Shown piece after piece: positions 35,301 through 42,187 of a DNA stretch of 64,000 nucleotides. The notes under the pieces are model-generated. The model was not told the DNA's origin, made no database searches, and saw only the letters and a program-made list of their open reading frames with translations. The stretch is from Flavobacterium geliluteum. GTDB lineage: Bacteria; Bacteroidota; Bacteroidia; Flavobacteriales; Flavobacteriaceae. Numbering within the stretch: position 1 is the first letter of the stretch; each line of letters begins with the position of its first letter. Both the position numbers and the translations under genes were made by a program. The stretch covers positions 20,017-84,016 of the forward strand of contig NZ_JAGFBV010000021.1 in assembly GCF_017948595.1 (NCBI RefSeq), given 5' to 3'.

Positions 35301-35892
35301 TCTTCCTGTAATTGTATTTACGGGTAAAAGTCTTTCTATAAAGGAAGAAATAAAAATCAAGAAATACGCTGATTCTATTATCGTAAAAACGGCTCATTCG
35401 TACCAAAGAATGCTCGATGAAGTATCACTTTTCCTGCATTTGGTAGAAGAGAAGAAAGTGACAGACAGTGCCAAAGAAAGTTATAAAAAACTTCATTTGT
35501 TGAATAATGTCCTGCATGAAAAAAAGGTCTTGATTGTAGATGATGATGTTCGAAATATTTATTCGCTGACCAAATCGCTTGAAGCTTTTAAAATGAATGT
35601 TATTACAGCATTTGACGGAAACGAAGCTATAAAAATATTAGAAGAAAACCCCGATACCGATATTGTTTTGCTAGACATGATGATGCCAAACATGGATGGT
35701 TATGAAACTGCCGAAAAGATCAGAATGAATCCAAAATTCATCAATTTGCCGTTGATTGCGGTAACGGCAAAAGCAATGACGGGCGATAGAGAAAAATGTA
35801 TAAAAGCCGGCGCTTCAGATTATATTACTAAACCGGTAGATATTGACCAGTTATTATCATTATTGCGAGTTTGGTTGTATGATAAAAATTAA
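32323..35892 (+). CDS. Membrane hybrid histidine kinase (CHASE3-HAMP-GAF-HisKA-HATPase-3xREC)
   Basis: The 1189-residue protein starts with helix 1 (about 8-28), a CHASE3-like extracytoplasmic helical domain (about 30-165, with ITEAQSYMRGYLITGEE), helix 2 (about 178-200), HAMP, a GAF domain (about 295-430) and a coiled coil. HisKA has His528 in MSHELRTP. The HATPase shows GTGLGLSI. Three receivers follow: Asp848 (LLDIELPIKSGW), Asp970 (ILDMGIPD, less canonical) and Asp1118 (LLDMMMPNMDGY). The second receiver lacks a typical Lys-Pro motif and may be pseudo. It relays phosphate toward the RR, CheR and CheB genes downstream. Confidence 0.93.
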   Translation: MKSNFKRNLLISTMGSLLILTISSTASFLSIRSLLNSNSLVNHTQSVIYNLNEGASIITEAQSYMRGYLITGEEQFLTKYNEAEKESNIYFDKLDELTIDNVLQQKTLEDLKPLRLNFFKYLNNQIVKKQLNKKVTDFDLAEGKRMIEELKNYFRRIENTEQVLLKERNENSERYGNYSFVLIVVAFFVAFFISIIFIIRILRDFNQRAFLQHELEIKNKETAQRIEAISAIATNISNGNYDIRIDDTKSDALGNVGESLNNMGISLKKSFTLLSEKEWMQTGIAKLNNVMLGDKLMNKLSKDIIEFLCSYTNSSAGVLYVLEGDELVATAGYCYIPTKNRERIQKGEGLLGQSIISGKVLELKELSPDNIPINYALGEIKPTHVVAVPLLDNRVEGALELVSIYGFTELHLEFLRIISNNIGIAIKSTQNRKRVLELLEETKSQSEELRIQHSELEAINSELEVQTEKLQASEEELRVQQEELEQTNKELSERSVLLEEKNTEIQKKSEALEVTTRYKSEFLANMSHELRTPLNSILLLSRLLSENNSKGMNEEEIEFAKVIQSSGNSLLALIDEILDLSKIEAGKMELEFLDVTTKEITDSLSNLFTQVAKEKNIGFEIILKEAPVVIKTDKMRLEQILKNLISNAIKFTDKGSVSLEIKINDDDDQIICFIVKDTGIGIPLDKQPLIFEAFQQADGSTKRKYGGTGLGLSISRELAKLLRGEIILHSDEGKGSSFTLCLPVFGSALKKVVVDKIPPIEITDTEFEELKKLKNKYIASLVPEEIEDDRDTILPGDKVILIVEDDINFAKSLLAFSRKKGYKGVVSVRGDYALNFALLYKPVGVLLDIELPIKSGWEVLDEFKNNMQTKHIPVHIMSSHKLKQESLLKGAVDFLDKPVAFDKIPEVFMRIEHIISKESQKVLIIEDNPKHAKALSYFLETYNINSEIKSEVADGLVSLNKNDVDCVILDMGIPDKHAYQILDGVKKNPGLENLPVIVFTGKSLSIKEEIKIKKYADSIIVKTAHSYQRMLDEVSLFLHLVEEKKVTDSAKESYKKLHLLNNVLHEKKVLIVDDDVRNIYSLTKSLEAFKMNVITAFDGNEAIKILEENPDTDIVLLDMMMPNMDGYETAEKIRMNPKFINLPLIAVTAKAMTGDREKCIKAGASDYITKPVDIDQLLSLLRVWLYDKN

Positions 35893-35906
35893 TAAAGCAT
35901 TCAGAT

Positions 35907-36272
35907 ATGAATAAAAAACGAATCTTAATTATTGACGATGATTCGAGAAATATTTTTGCTCTTGTAAATACATTACGTGCAAAATCTTTTGATTGTTTGT
36001 CTTGCTTGAGTGCCGAAGATGCATTAAAATTATTAGAAAATGATGAGCATATTGATGCCATTTTGATCGATATGATGATGCCCGAAATGGATGGTTATGA
36101 TGCTATTCCATTAATTAAAAAAATTCCTTTGCGAGAAAAGGTATTAGTAATTGCGGTGACGGCTCAGGCCATGACTGGAGATAAAGAAAAATGTCTTGAT
36201 GCAGGAGCAGACGATTATGTTTCAAAGCCTATCGATGTTGATAAATTGCTTCTGGCATTATCCAAAATTTAA
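35907..36272 (+). CDS. Single-domain response regulator
   Basis: The 121-residue receiver has Asp55 in LIDMMMPEMDGYDA, an acidic pair DDDSR near the start and Lys in YVSKPID. It has no output domain, so it probably works as a phosphate shuttle or CheY-like effector. It is closely similar to the third receiver of the preceding kinase, which suggests derivation from it. It is 14 bases after that gene. Confidence 0.93.
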   Translation: MNKKRILIIDDDSRNIFALVNTLRAKSFDCLSCLSAEDALKLLENDEHIDAILIDMMMPEMDGYDAIPLIKKIPLREKVLVIAVTAQAMTGDKEKCLDAGADDYVSKPIDVDKLLLALSKI

Positions 36273-36277
36273 AACAA

Positions 36278-37087
36278 ATGATAGAAGACATTGAGTTAGA
36301 AACCCTAATTAATGATATTTACGAATATTATGGTTTTGACTTTGGAAGTTATTCTAAGGCCTCCTTAAAAAGGCGTGTAAATCGGGTTTATCAGTTGGGT
36401 GAATTTGAAAGTTTCTATGAGTTTCTGTCCAAAGTTCGTTCTGATCCAGAATATTACAGAAGTATGATAGACGAAATAACAGTCAATGTGACGGAGATGT
36501 TTCGTGATCCTTCTTTTTATGCTGTGGTAAGAAAAGAGATTTTACCTATATTAGCGACAAAACCTTTCATTCGCCTTTGGCATGCAGGCTGTTCTACCGG
36601 CGAAGAGGTATATTCTATGGCAATAATCTTAAAAGAGGCCGGATTGCTGCACAAATCATTATTATACGCTACAGATGTAAATGCCACGGTTATAGAATCT
36701 GCAAAAAAAGGTATTTTTCCGTTGCGAATGATGAAAGAATACTCAGAAAATTACCGTGATGCGGGCGGTCAGGAAGATTTTTCAAATTATTATATAGCCA
36801 ATTATGGTATTGCTAAATTTAATGCAGAATTAGCATCAAAAATGGTTTTTTCTCAGCATAATTTAGTTTCAGATAATTCTTTTAATGAATTTGATATGAT
36901 TTTATGCCGAAATGTTCTCATCTATTTTGATACTGATTTGCAAAAAAGAGTTATTAATTTATTTGATGAAAGTTTGTCTATTTTAGGCTTTTTGGCTTTG
37001 GGGACAAAAGAAACCATAAAATATTCTATATCTCAGACCAAGTACAAACAGTTAGGGCAGGAAAAAATATGGAGGAAAGTAAAGTAA
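36278..37087 (+). CDS. cheR: CheR-type protein-glutamate methyltransferase
   Basis: The 269-residue protein has the CheR N-terminal helical domain (about 1-75), then the SAM-dependent methyltransferase fold. HAGCSTGEEVYS is the SAM-binding motif, YATDVNATVIESAKKG the acidic loop, and FDMILCRNVLIYFD the late motif. In chemotaxis such enzymes methylate receptor glutamates, but no chemoreceptor is encoded in the window. Here the targets may be the hybrid kinases. The gene starts 5 bases after the response regulator and overlaps cheB by 19 bases. Confidence 0.9.
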   Translation: MIEDIELETLINDIYEYYGFDFGSYSKASLKRRVNRVYQLGEFESFYEFLSKVRSDPEYYRSMIDEITVNVTEMFRDPSFYAVVRKEILPILATKPFIRLWHAGCSTGEEVYSMAIILKEAGLLHKSLLYATDVNATVIESAKKGIFPLRMMKEYSENYRDAGGQEDFSNYYIANYGIAKFNAELASKMVFSQHNLVSDNSFNEFDMILCRNVLIYFDTDLQKRVINLFDESLSILGFLALGTKETIKYSISQTKYKQLGQEKIWRKVK

Positions 37088-37650
37088 AAAAATGCAAAGT
37101 AGTAATAATTGGCGGTTCTGCAGGGAGCTTACAGGCTTTATTACAGATATTACCTCAATTACCTCCTATACGTTCGTTTGCGATTGTAATTGTCCTTCAT
37201 AGAAAAAGTACCGACGATACAGCATTAGAAAATTTAATAAAATTAAAGTCAAAAATACCCGTTTTTTCTGTAGAAGATAAAGTGCCTTTACGAGCAGGAT
37301 TTCTTTATATTGCTCCTTCAAATTATCATTTATTGTTTGAAAAAAACGGTATACTTGCCCTCGATACTTCCGAAAAAATAAATTATAGTCGACCTAGTAT
37401 TGATGTTTCTTTTGAATCGGCATCAGAGGTATATCAAACTGACTTGGTCGGAATTCTATTATCTGGTTCTAACACTGATGGTACGGCTGGGATTAAAGCA
37501 ATTCAGGAGGCAGGAGGAACAATTGTAATTCAGGATCCTAAATCGGCCGAAATGCCTTTTATGCCCAATAATGCAATCGCCAACACCATACCAGATTACG
37601 TTTTAAACGTACAGCAACTATTAGATTTTATTATTTTACTTGATAAATAA
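37069..37650 (+). CDS. cheB: CheB-type methylesterase without receiver domain
   Basis: The 193-residue protein is the catalytic half of CheB only. Ser17 in GGSAGS, His44 in VIVLHRKS and Asp137 in GSNTDGTAG form the triad. The absence of an N-terminal receiver means it is not directly phospho-activated. It should remove methyl or amide groups from a target modified by the overlapping cheR product. It ends before a strong terminator, closing the operon. Confidence 0.9.
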   Translation: MEESKVKKCKVVIIGGSAGSLQALLQILPQLPPIRSFAIVIVLHRKSTDDTALENLIKLKSKIPVFSVEDKVPLRAGFLYIAPSNYHLLFEKNGILALDTSEKINYSRPSIDVSFESASEVYQTDLVGILLSGSNTDGTAGIKAIQEAGGTIVIQDPKSAEMPFMPNNAIANTIPDYVLNVQQLLDFIILLDK

Positions 37651-37655
37651 AAGCA

Positions 37656-37691
37656 AAAACCTCTATTTTAAAACAATAAAATAGAGGTTTT
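37656..37691. terminator. Bidirectional terminator, 15-bp stem
   Basis: AAAACCTCTATTTTA (37656-37670) pairs perfectly with 37677-37691 around a 6-nt loop. It lies between the convergent cheB and Old Yellow Enzyme genes. Confidence 0.92.
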
Positions 37692-37717
37692 GAAAATAAT
37701 ATATTGACGAAGCGTAG

Positions 37718-38821
37718 TTATAGTACTAATTCTCCCAAAGCTTCTTTGCTAAAACCAACTAAATCTTCAGTTTTACCAGCTTTTATTTTAGCTGCCCAAT
37801 TTGGATCAGACAAAAGAGGTCTTCCTACGGCTACCAAATCAAAATCGCCTCTATCGAAACGTCTGTTTAATTCGTCTAAAGAAGTAGGTTCAGAACTTTC
37901 TCCAGCAAAAGCGCCAAAGAAATCAGATGAAAGCCCGACAGAACCTACTGTGATAGTAGGAGCCCCGGTCACTTTTTTGGCCCATCCAGCAAAATTAAGA
38001 TCAGAATCCTCAAACTCAGGCTCCCAAAAACGACGTTGTGAACAATGCAAAATATCAACACCTGCATCAACAAGGGGAGTTAGCCAAGCTTCTAATTCTT
38101 GCGGATTTTTGGCTAGCTTATAATTGTAATCAGAAGGTTTAAACTGCGAAAAGCGCATGATAACGGCAAAGTCATTACCCACTTGTTTCCTAATTTCTTT
38201 TACAACCTCAACAGCAAAACGATTGCGTTCCGGCAATGTTTTTCCACCATAAATATCGGTACGCAAATTGGTTTCAGATCTAAAAAATTGGTCAATTAAA
38301 TAGCCGTGAGCACCGTGAATTTCTATAGTGTCAAAACCAAGTCTTTTAGCGTCAGCAGCGGCTTTTCCGAAGGCAATTATAGTAGCTTCAATATCTTTTT
38401 CAGACATAGTGTTGCCATTATTAAAATCAGGACGATTTAGACCCGATGGTCCTTCAAAAGGAACTGGAGGAACCCATCCCGAATGGTGATTGTCCATAAT
38501 TCCCATGTGCCATATTTGTGGCCCCATTTGTGCTCCGGCGGTGTGAACTTTATCAATTACCTTTTTCCATCCTTTTAGGGATTCTTCTCCATAAAAATGA
38601 GGAACATTTGCATCATTTGAAGAAGATGGTCGATCGATTACCGTTCCTTCCGATAAAATCAGGCCTACTTGACCTTCTGCTCTTTTTTGATAGTATTCGG
38701 CTACCTGATCAGTCGGAACGCCATTTGGAGAAAAAGAACGTGTCATGGGGGCCATTAGGATTCTATTTTTTAGATGTAATGTTTTTAAGTTAAAAGGTGT
38801 AAACAAGTTAGTTGTACTCAT
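37718..38821 (-). CDS. Old Yellow Enzyme family flavin oxidoreductase (NemA-like)
   Basis: The 367-residue TIM-barrel FMN enzyme reduces activated alkenes, maleimides or nitro compounds with NADPH. Typical features are LFTPFNLKTLHLKNRILMAP at the start and HGAHGYLIDQF with His169 and His172 as substrate-binding residues. VAVGRPLLSDPNWAAKI near the C-terminus is a phosphate-binding motif. It follows the ArsR-type regulator gene by 6 bases, so electrophiles probably induce it by releasing that repressor. Confidence 0.92.
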   Translation of the reverse strand: MSTTNLFTPFNLKTLHLKNRILMAPMTRSFSPNGVPTDQVAEYYQKRAEGQVGLILSEGTVIDRPSSSNDANVPHFYGEESLKGWKKVIDKVHTAGAQMGPQIWHMGIMDNHHSGWVPPVPFEGPSGLNRPDFNNGNTMSEKDIEATIIAFGKAAADAKRLGFDTIEIHGAHGYLIDQFFRSETNLRTDIYGGKTLPERNRFAVEVVKEIRKQVGNDFAVIMRFSQFKPSDYNYKLAKNPQELEAWLTPLVDAGVDILHCSQRRFWEPEFEDSDLNFAGWAKKVTGAPTITVGSVGLSSDFFGAFAGESSEPTSLDELNRRFDRGDFDLVAVGRPLLSDPNWAAKIKAGKTEDLVGFSKEALGELVL

Positions 38822-38827
38822 AATAAT

Positions 38828-39130
38828 TTACAAATTAGATTGAATTAATTTACTGAGTGCTTCAAAGGCACTTTCGTTGCGTTTGTAGTATGTCCATTGT
38901 CCAACGCGTGTAGATTCTATAAATCCGGCGCGTTGCAAAATCGACAAATATTCAGAAACTGTCGATTGGGTAAGGCCTGCTTTGGCTTGTATTTGTCCTA
39001 CGCAAACTCCATGTTCAAATCCTGCATGCTGGAGTTGTTCCGGAAAGTTGATTTCGGGTTCTTTGAGCCATTCCAGCATTTGTAATCTGGATTTGTTAGA
39101 CAAGGCCTTAAATATTTCTATATGTTCCAT
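38828..39130 (-). CDS. ArsR/SmtB-family winged-helix repressor
   Basis: The 100-residue protein starts with FKALSNKSRLQMLEWL and has the recognition region AKAGLTQSTVSEYLSILQRAGF, followed by a beta-wing VGQWTYYKRNE. One cysteine (HGVCVGQIQ) lies just before the HTH and could sense thiol-reactive compounds. It lies 6 bases upstream of the Old Yellow Enzyme gene, and its operon promoter holds an inverted repeat fit for its binding. Confidence 0.92.
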   Translation of the reverse strand: MEHIEIFKALSNKSRLQMLEWLKEPEINFPEQLQHAGFEHGVCVGQIQAKAGLTQSTVSEYLSILQRAGFIESTRVGQWTYYKRNESAFEALSKLIQSNL

Positions 39131-39134
39131 GATG

Positions 39135-39164
39135 CAAATATATCGACTTTTCCCGATATACCAA
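39135..39164 (-). promoter_or_regulatory. Promoter and operator of the ArsR-Old Yellow Enzyme operon
   Basis: On the minus strand TTG (39162-39164) and TATATTTG (39135-39142) are spaced 19 bases apart, an excellent Bacteroidota promoter. The spacer contains the dyad ATATCG-N8-CGATAT (39140-39159). A repressor bound there would block polymerase, fitting autoregulation by the ArsR protein. The start codon is 5 bases after the -7 box, so the mRNA would have almost no leader. Confidence 0.7.
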
Positions 39165-39274
39165 TTTAAACTATTTTATTTAGCAAAATTTTAAGACAGG
39201 GCAGTAGTGCTCTTAATTCTTAAAAATTAGCAAGAGACTTTAAATAGAATACAATATTATCATCAATAAGTTTT

Positions 39275-39282
39275 TATATTTG
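39275..39282 (+). promoter_or_regulatory. Candidate -7 element TATATTTG of the thioredoxin-like gene
   Basis: This is a perfect TAnnTTTG match 54 bases before the ATG at 39337. The -33 position shows no TTG. Confidence 0.45.
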
Positions 39283-39336
39283 TGTGATTAAAAAATTGAT
39301 TTGGCCCCAATTTATCTAAACTAACGTATTTTAATT

Positions 39337-39828
39337 ATGAAAAAAGTAATCTTAATTTTAGGATTTTTAATTTGTGTTTTTACAAATGTTCAGGCGCAAA
39401 ATGTAGGAGTTGATGTGGGTGATATCGCTCCTGAAATTGACCTTCCAGATGCTCAAGGAAACAATGTTGCATTATCTTCTTTACGTGGAGGATTGGTTCT
39501 TATTGATTTTTGGGCTTCCTGGTGCGGGCCTTGTATCAAAGAACAGCCAGAATTATTAAAGCTCTACAATACTTATCCCGAAAAACTTGCTATTTACGGC
39601 GTTTCTTTAGATTCAAAAAAGAGTGCATGGACGGGAACTGTTGCAAAATTAAAGATTCCGTGGACACAAGTTTCAGATTTAAAGTATTGGAGCTCGCCCG
39701 TGGTTTCCAGTTATATGATTCAGGCGCTGCCGCTTAATTTCTTAATTGATAAAAATGGAGTTATTCTGGCAAAAAATATTCATGGTGCTGCATTAAATGA
39801 TTTTGTTAAAAGTCAGCTTGGGCAATAA
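39337..39828 (+). CDS. TlpA/ResA-like periplasmic thioredoxin
   Basis: The 163-residue protein has a signal peptide (cleavage near VQAQN, residue 20) and a thioredoxin-fold domain of the AhpC/TlpA kind (APEIDLPDAQGNNVALSSL). The active site is WCGPC with Cys63 and Cys66. The cis-Pro region ALPLNFLIDKNG is present. It should act as a disulfide reductase in the periplasm. It is a single gene. Confidence 0.92.
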   Translation: MKKVILILGFLICVFTNVQAQNVGVDVGDIAPEIDLPDAQGNNVALSSLRGGLVLIDFWASWCGPCIKEQPELLKLYNTYPEKLAIYGVSLDSKKSAWTGTVAKLKIPWTQVSDLKYWSSPVVSSYMIQALPLNFLIDKNGVILAKNIHGAALNDFVKSQLGQ

Positions 39829-39893
39829 TATCCGTTACAATATCGATTGCTTCTGGAATTCCTTTACCAAGTGGTTTGAAAAAAAGCTTAACA

Positions 39894-39923
39894 TTGGAGA
39901 ATCTTTTTAAATTCTTATCTTTG
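39894..39923 (+). promoter_or_regulatory. Promoter of the Lys-rich protein gene
   Basis: TTG (39894-39896), a 19-base spacer and TATCTTTG (39916-39923) match the Bacteroidota -33/-7 consensus. The leader would be about 85 nt. Confidence 0.55.
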
Positions 39924-40015
39924 ATAACAGTAAATCAATGATTAATTAACTATTAATTAATCATATTATTGATTTTTAAATAATTAAAATAAAGTTTTAT
40001 TATAAAATTAGGATC

Positions 40016-40552
40016 ATGATAAGAAAAAAAATAGTTCCAAATCCAACACAGGAAGCTGTAGTCAACGAGGAAGTACATTCAGATGAAAATACGGTAATTG
40101 CTTCAGATGCAATTGCTTCTGAAAGTGTTGAAAAACAACCGGATTCGATAAATGAAAACGCAAAGCCTATAAAAAGAACGGTTAGAAAAATACCTCTTAT
40201 AGTTTCAGAAGAAATTACATCTGAAAATTCAGAGTTTTCTTCTTCAGAGTCTTTAGAAATAGTCGAAGATTTTGTTGCAGATGAGAAAAAAACAAAGAAA
40301 GAAAAGAAAGACAAACTAGCTGGAAAAGAGGAGAAAGAAGCACTATCGAAAGGTAAAGCTAAAAAGAAGTCTAAAAAGCAAAAAAAGAAAGTTAAGGCTC
40401 AAAAAAAGAAGGCTCAGAAGGAAAAACAGAAAGAAAAAGCAAAGGATAAAAAGAAGAAGAAAAAGCTGAAAATAAAAGAGAAAAATGCTAAAATAAAAAA
40501 GAAAGCAATGAAAAAATTGCGAAAACTTTTGAAAAAGAAAAGCAAAAAGTAA
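40016..40552 (+). CDS. Lys-rich histone H1-like protein with acidic N-terminal half
   Basis: The 178-residue protein is bipartite. Residues 1-95 are acidic or neutral and Ser/Glu-rich. Residues 96-178 are almost entirely Lys with Ala, Glu and Gln, ending KKLRKLLKKKSKK. There is no signal peptide, and it is probably disordered. The tail resembles histone H1-like or nucleic-acid-binding tails, so binding to DNA or RNA is a reasonable inference. The coding A-richness raises the chance of low-complexity bias, but the promoter, the clear stop and the following terminator support a gene. Confidence 0.65.
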   Translation: MIRKKIVPNPTQEAVVNEEVHSDENTVIASDAIASESVEKQPDSINENAKPIKRTVRKIPLIVSEEITSENSEFSSSESLEIVEDFVADEKKTKKEKKDKLAGKEEKEALSKGKAKKKSKKQKKKVKAQKKKAQKEKQKEKAKDKKKKKKLKIKEKNAKIKKKAMKKLRKLLKKKSKK

Positions 40553-40557
40553 CAGTA

Positions 40558-40587
40558 AAAACCTCTGAAATTCAGAGGTTTTTTTGT
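40558..40587. terminator. Bidirectional terminator between Lys-rich gene and GH1 gene
   Basis: AAAACCTCTGAA and TTCAGAGGTTTT form a near-continuous inverted repeat (40558-40582) followed by a T-run. It serves two convergent genes. Confidence 0.85.
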
Positions 40588-40588
40588 T

Positions 40589-41941
40589 TTATGCTAAAAA
40601 GTCACGAAACCACAAACCAGATTGTTTTATGGTACGTTGCTGTGTTTCAAAATCAATATGAACGAGTCCAAATCTGGCATTGTAACCTTCGGCCCATTCA
40701 AAATTATCGGTAAGACTCCAAACAAAATAACCGTCAACCTGGTAACCTTCTTTTTTGGCCTTGAGCAACTGTTCTAAATTATCCTGTATAAAATGTGTTC
40801 GTCTGATATCGAATACCTTTCCATTGGTTACTTTGTCAGGAAAAGCGGCCCCATTTTCGGTAATGATAATCTTTTTAATGCTTTTATAGTCATTAAATCT
40901 TTTGATAATATGATACAGAGCAGGCGGGTACACTTCCCATCCCATCTGGGTAGCGGTAACATTTCTTTTTTCGGCACTCACCAATTCAGCTCCAATATAA
41001 GGCGTTAATAAGGAGTGTTTTACAATTTCTCTGGTGTAACATTGAAGACCTATAAAATCAAATTCAAAAGCCATTTTTTCGAGATCATCGTCCAAAATAT
41101 AATTTTTGAGTTTCTTGAGTACGGGCAAATCACTTTGTGGATATCCAAGTCCTAAAATAGGTTCTATAAAAGTTCTGTTAAGTAAAGTATCGACGCGTTT
41201 TGCGGCTTCAATATCTTTTTGCTTTTCGGTTTCGGGCTCAATGTATGTACACGAAAAAGTAGTACCAATTGTGGCATTCGGCAATGTGTTTCTAAGTATT
41301 TTGGCACCCGCGGTTGTAGATAACGTTACGTGATGCATGGCTTTCAGGTAATTGGTAATACCTTTTTTGCCGGGTGCATGAATACCAAGAAAATATCCGG
41401 CTCCTGTAAAAACCGATGGCTCGTTGATGACCATCCAGTTGGTTACTCTATCCCCAAAATATTGTGCGCAGACAGCGGTATAATCAGAAAACCATTTAAC
41501 ACATTCCCGATTCGTCCATCCGCCTTTAAGTTCCAGAGCATGAGGTAAATCCCAATGATAGATCGTGATCCAAGGGGTTATATTACATTCAAGCAAAAAA
41601 TCGATAATGTTGTTATAATAGTCAATTCCCGCCTGATTGATAGGAGCGACACCAGTTGGCATGATTCGCGACCAGCTAATGGAAAACCTAAAGTTTGGAA
41701 TGTTTAAATCGCGTACTAACTGAATATCATTTTTGTAAAAGTTGTAGAAATCGCAGGCATTTATGGCATGATGACCATTTTTTATTTTACCCTTTTGGGA
41801 AGTAAAAACATCCCAGATAGAAGCACCTTTGCCATCGACATCATGTGCACCTTCTATTTGAAATGCTGCTGTAGAAACTCCCCAAAGAAAATCTTCTCCA
41901 AATTGTTCTTTGCTTAATTGTGAGTTCTCGAATTTATTCAT
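40589..41941 (-). CDS. GH1 beta-glucosidase
   Basis: The 450-residue protein is a complete GH1 TIM barrel with no signal peptide, hence cytoplasmic. FLWGVSTAAFQIEGA is the N-terminal signature, Glu174 in WMVINEPSVF the acid/base and Glu362 in IIITENGAAF the nucleophile. It hydrolyses beta-linked glucosides or related glycosides from oligosaccharides. It appears monocistronic. Confidence 0.94.
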   Translation of the reverse strand: MNKFENSQLSKEQFGEDFLWGVSTAAFQIEGAHDVDGKGASIWDVFTSQKGKIKNGHHAINACDFYNFYKNDIQLVRDLNIPNFRFSISWSRIMPTGVAPINQAGIDYYNNIIDFLLECNITPWITIYHWDLPHALELKGGWTNRECVKWFSDYTAVCAQYFGDRVTNWMVINEPSVFTGAGYFLGIHAPGKKGITNYLKAMHHVTLSTTAGAKILRNTLPNATIGTTFSCTYIEPETEKQKDIEAAKRVDTLLNRTFIEPILGLGYPQSDLPVLKKLKNYILDDDLEKMAFEFDFIGLQCYTREIVKHSLLTPYIGAELVSAEKRNVTATQMGWEVYPPALYHIIKRFNDYKSIKKIIITENGAAFPDKVTNGKVFDIRRTHFIQDNLEQLLKAKKEGYQVDGYFVWSLTDNFEWAEGYNARFGLVHIDFETQQRTIKQSGLWFRDFLA

Positions 41942-42137
41942 TTAATAGTACTTTCCAGTTTTTAATGTAGAAAAGTAGATTGCATAGCTCTTAGAAAAAG
42001 CCATTCTTTAAATGAAACTAAAAAATTGAAGTGAAAGAATTTCATAATGTTTAATTTTAATCAAATTAATGAAATCTTCTTAAATATAACGTAACGTAAA
42101 TGTTATCAGATAGTTAACTTTGGTGGCTAAATTTTAA

Positions 42138-42176
42138 AAAAACCTCTAAAATACTGAAACTTTAGAGGCTTTTTTT
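42138..42176 (-). terminator. Terminator after the secreted sugar dehydrogenase gene
   Basis: CCTCTAAA (42143-42150) pairs with TTTAGAGG (42161-42168), with an A-run on one side and a T-run on the other. It lies just downstream of the minus-strand gene ending at 42188. Confidence 0.8.
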
Positions 42177-42187
42177 TTAATTGAAAG

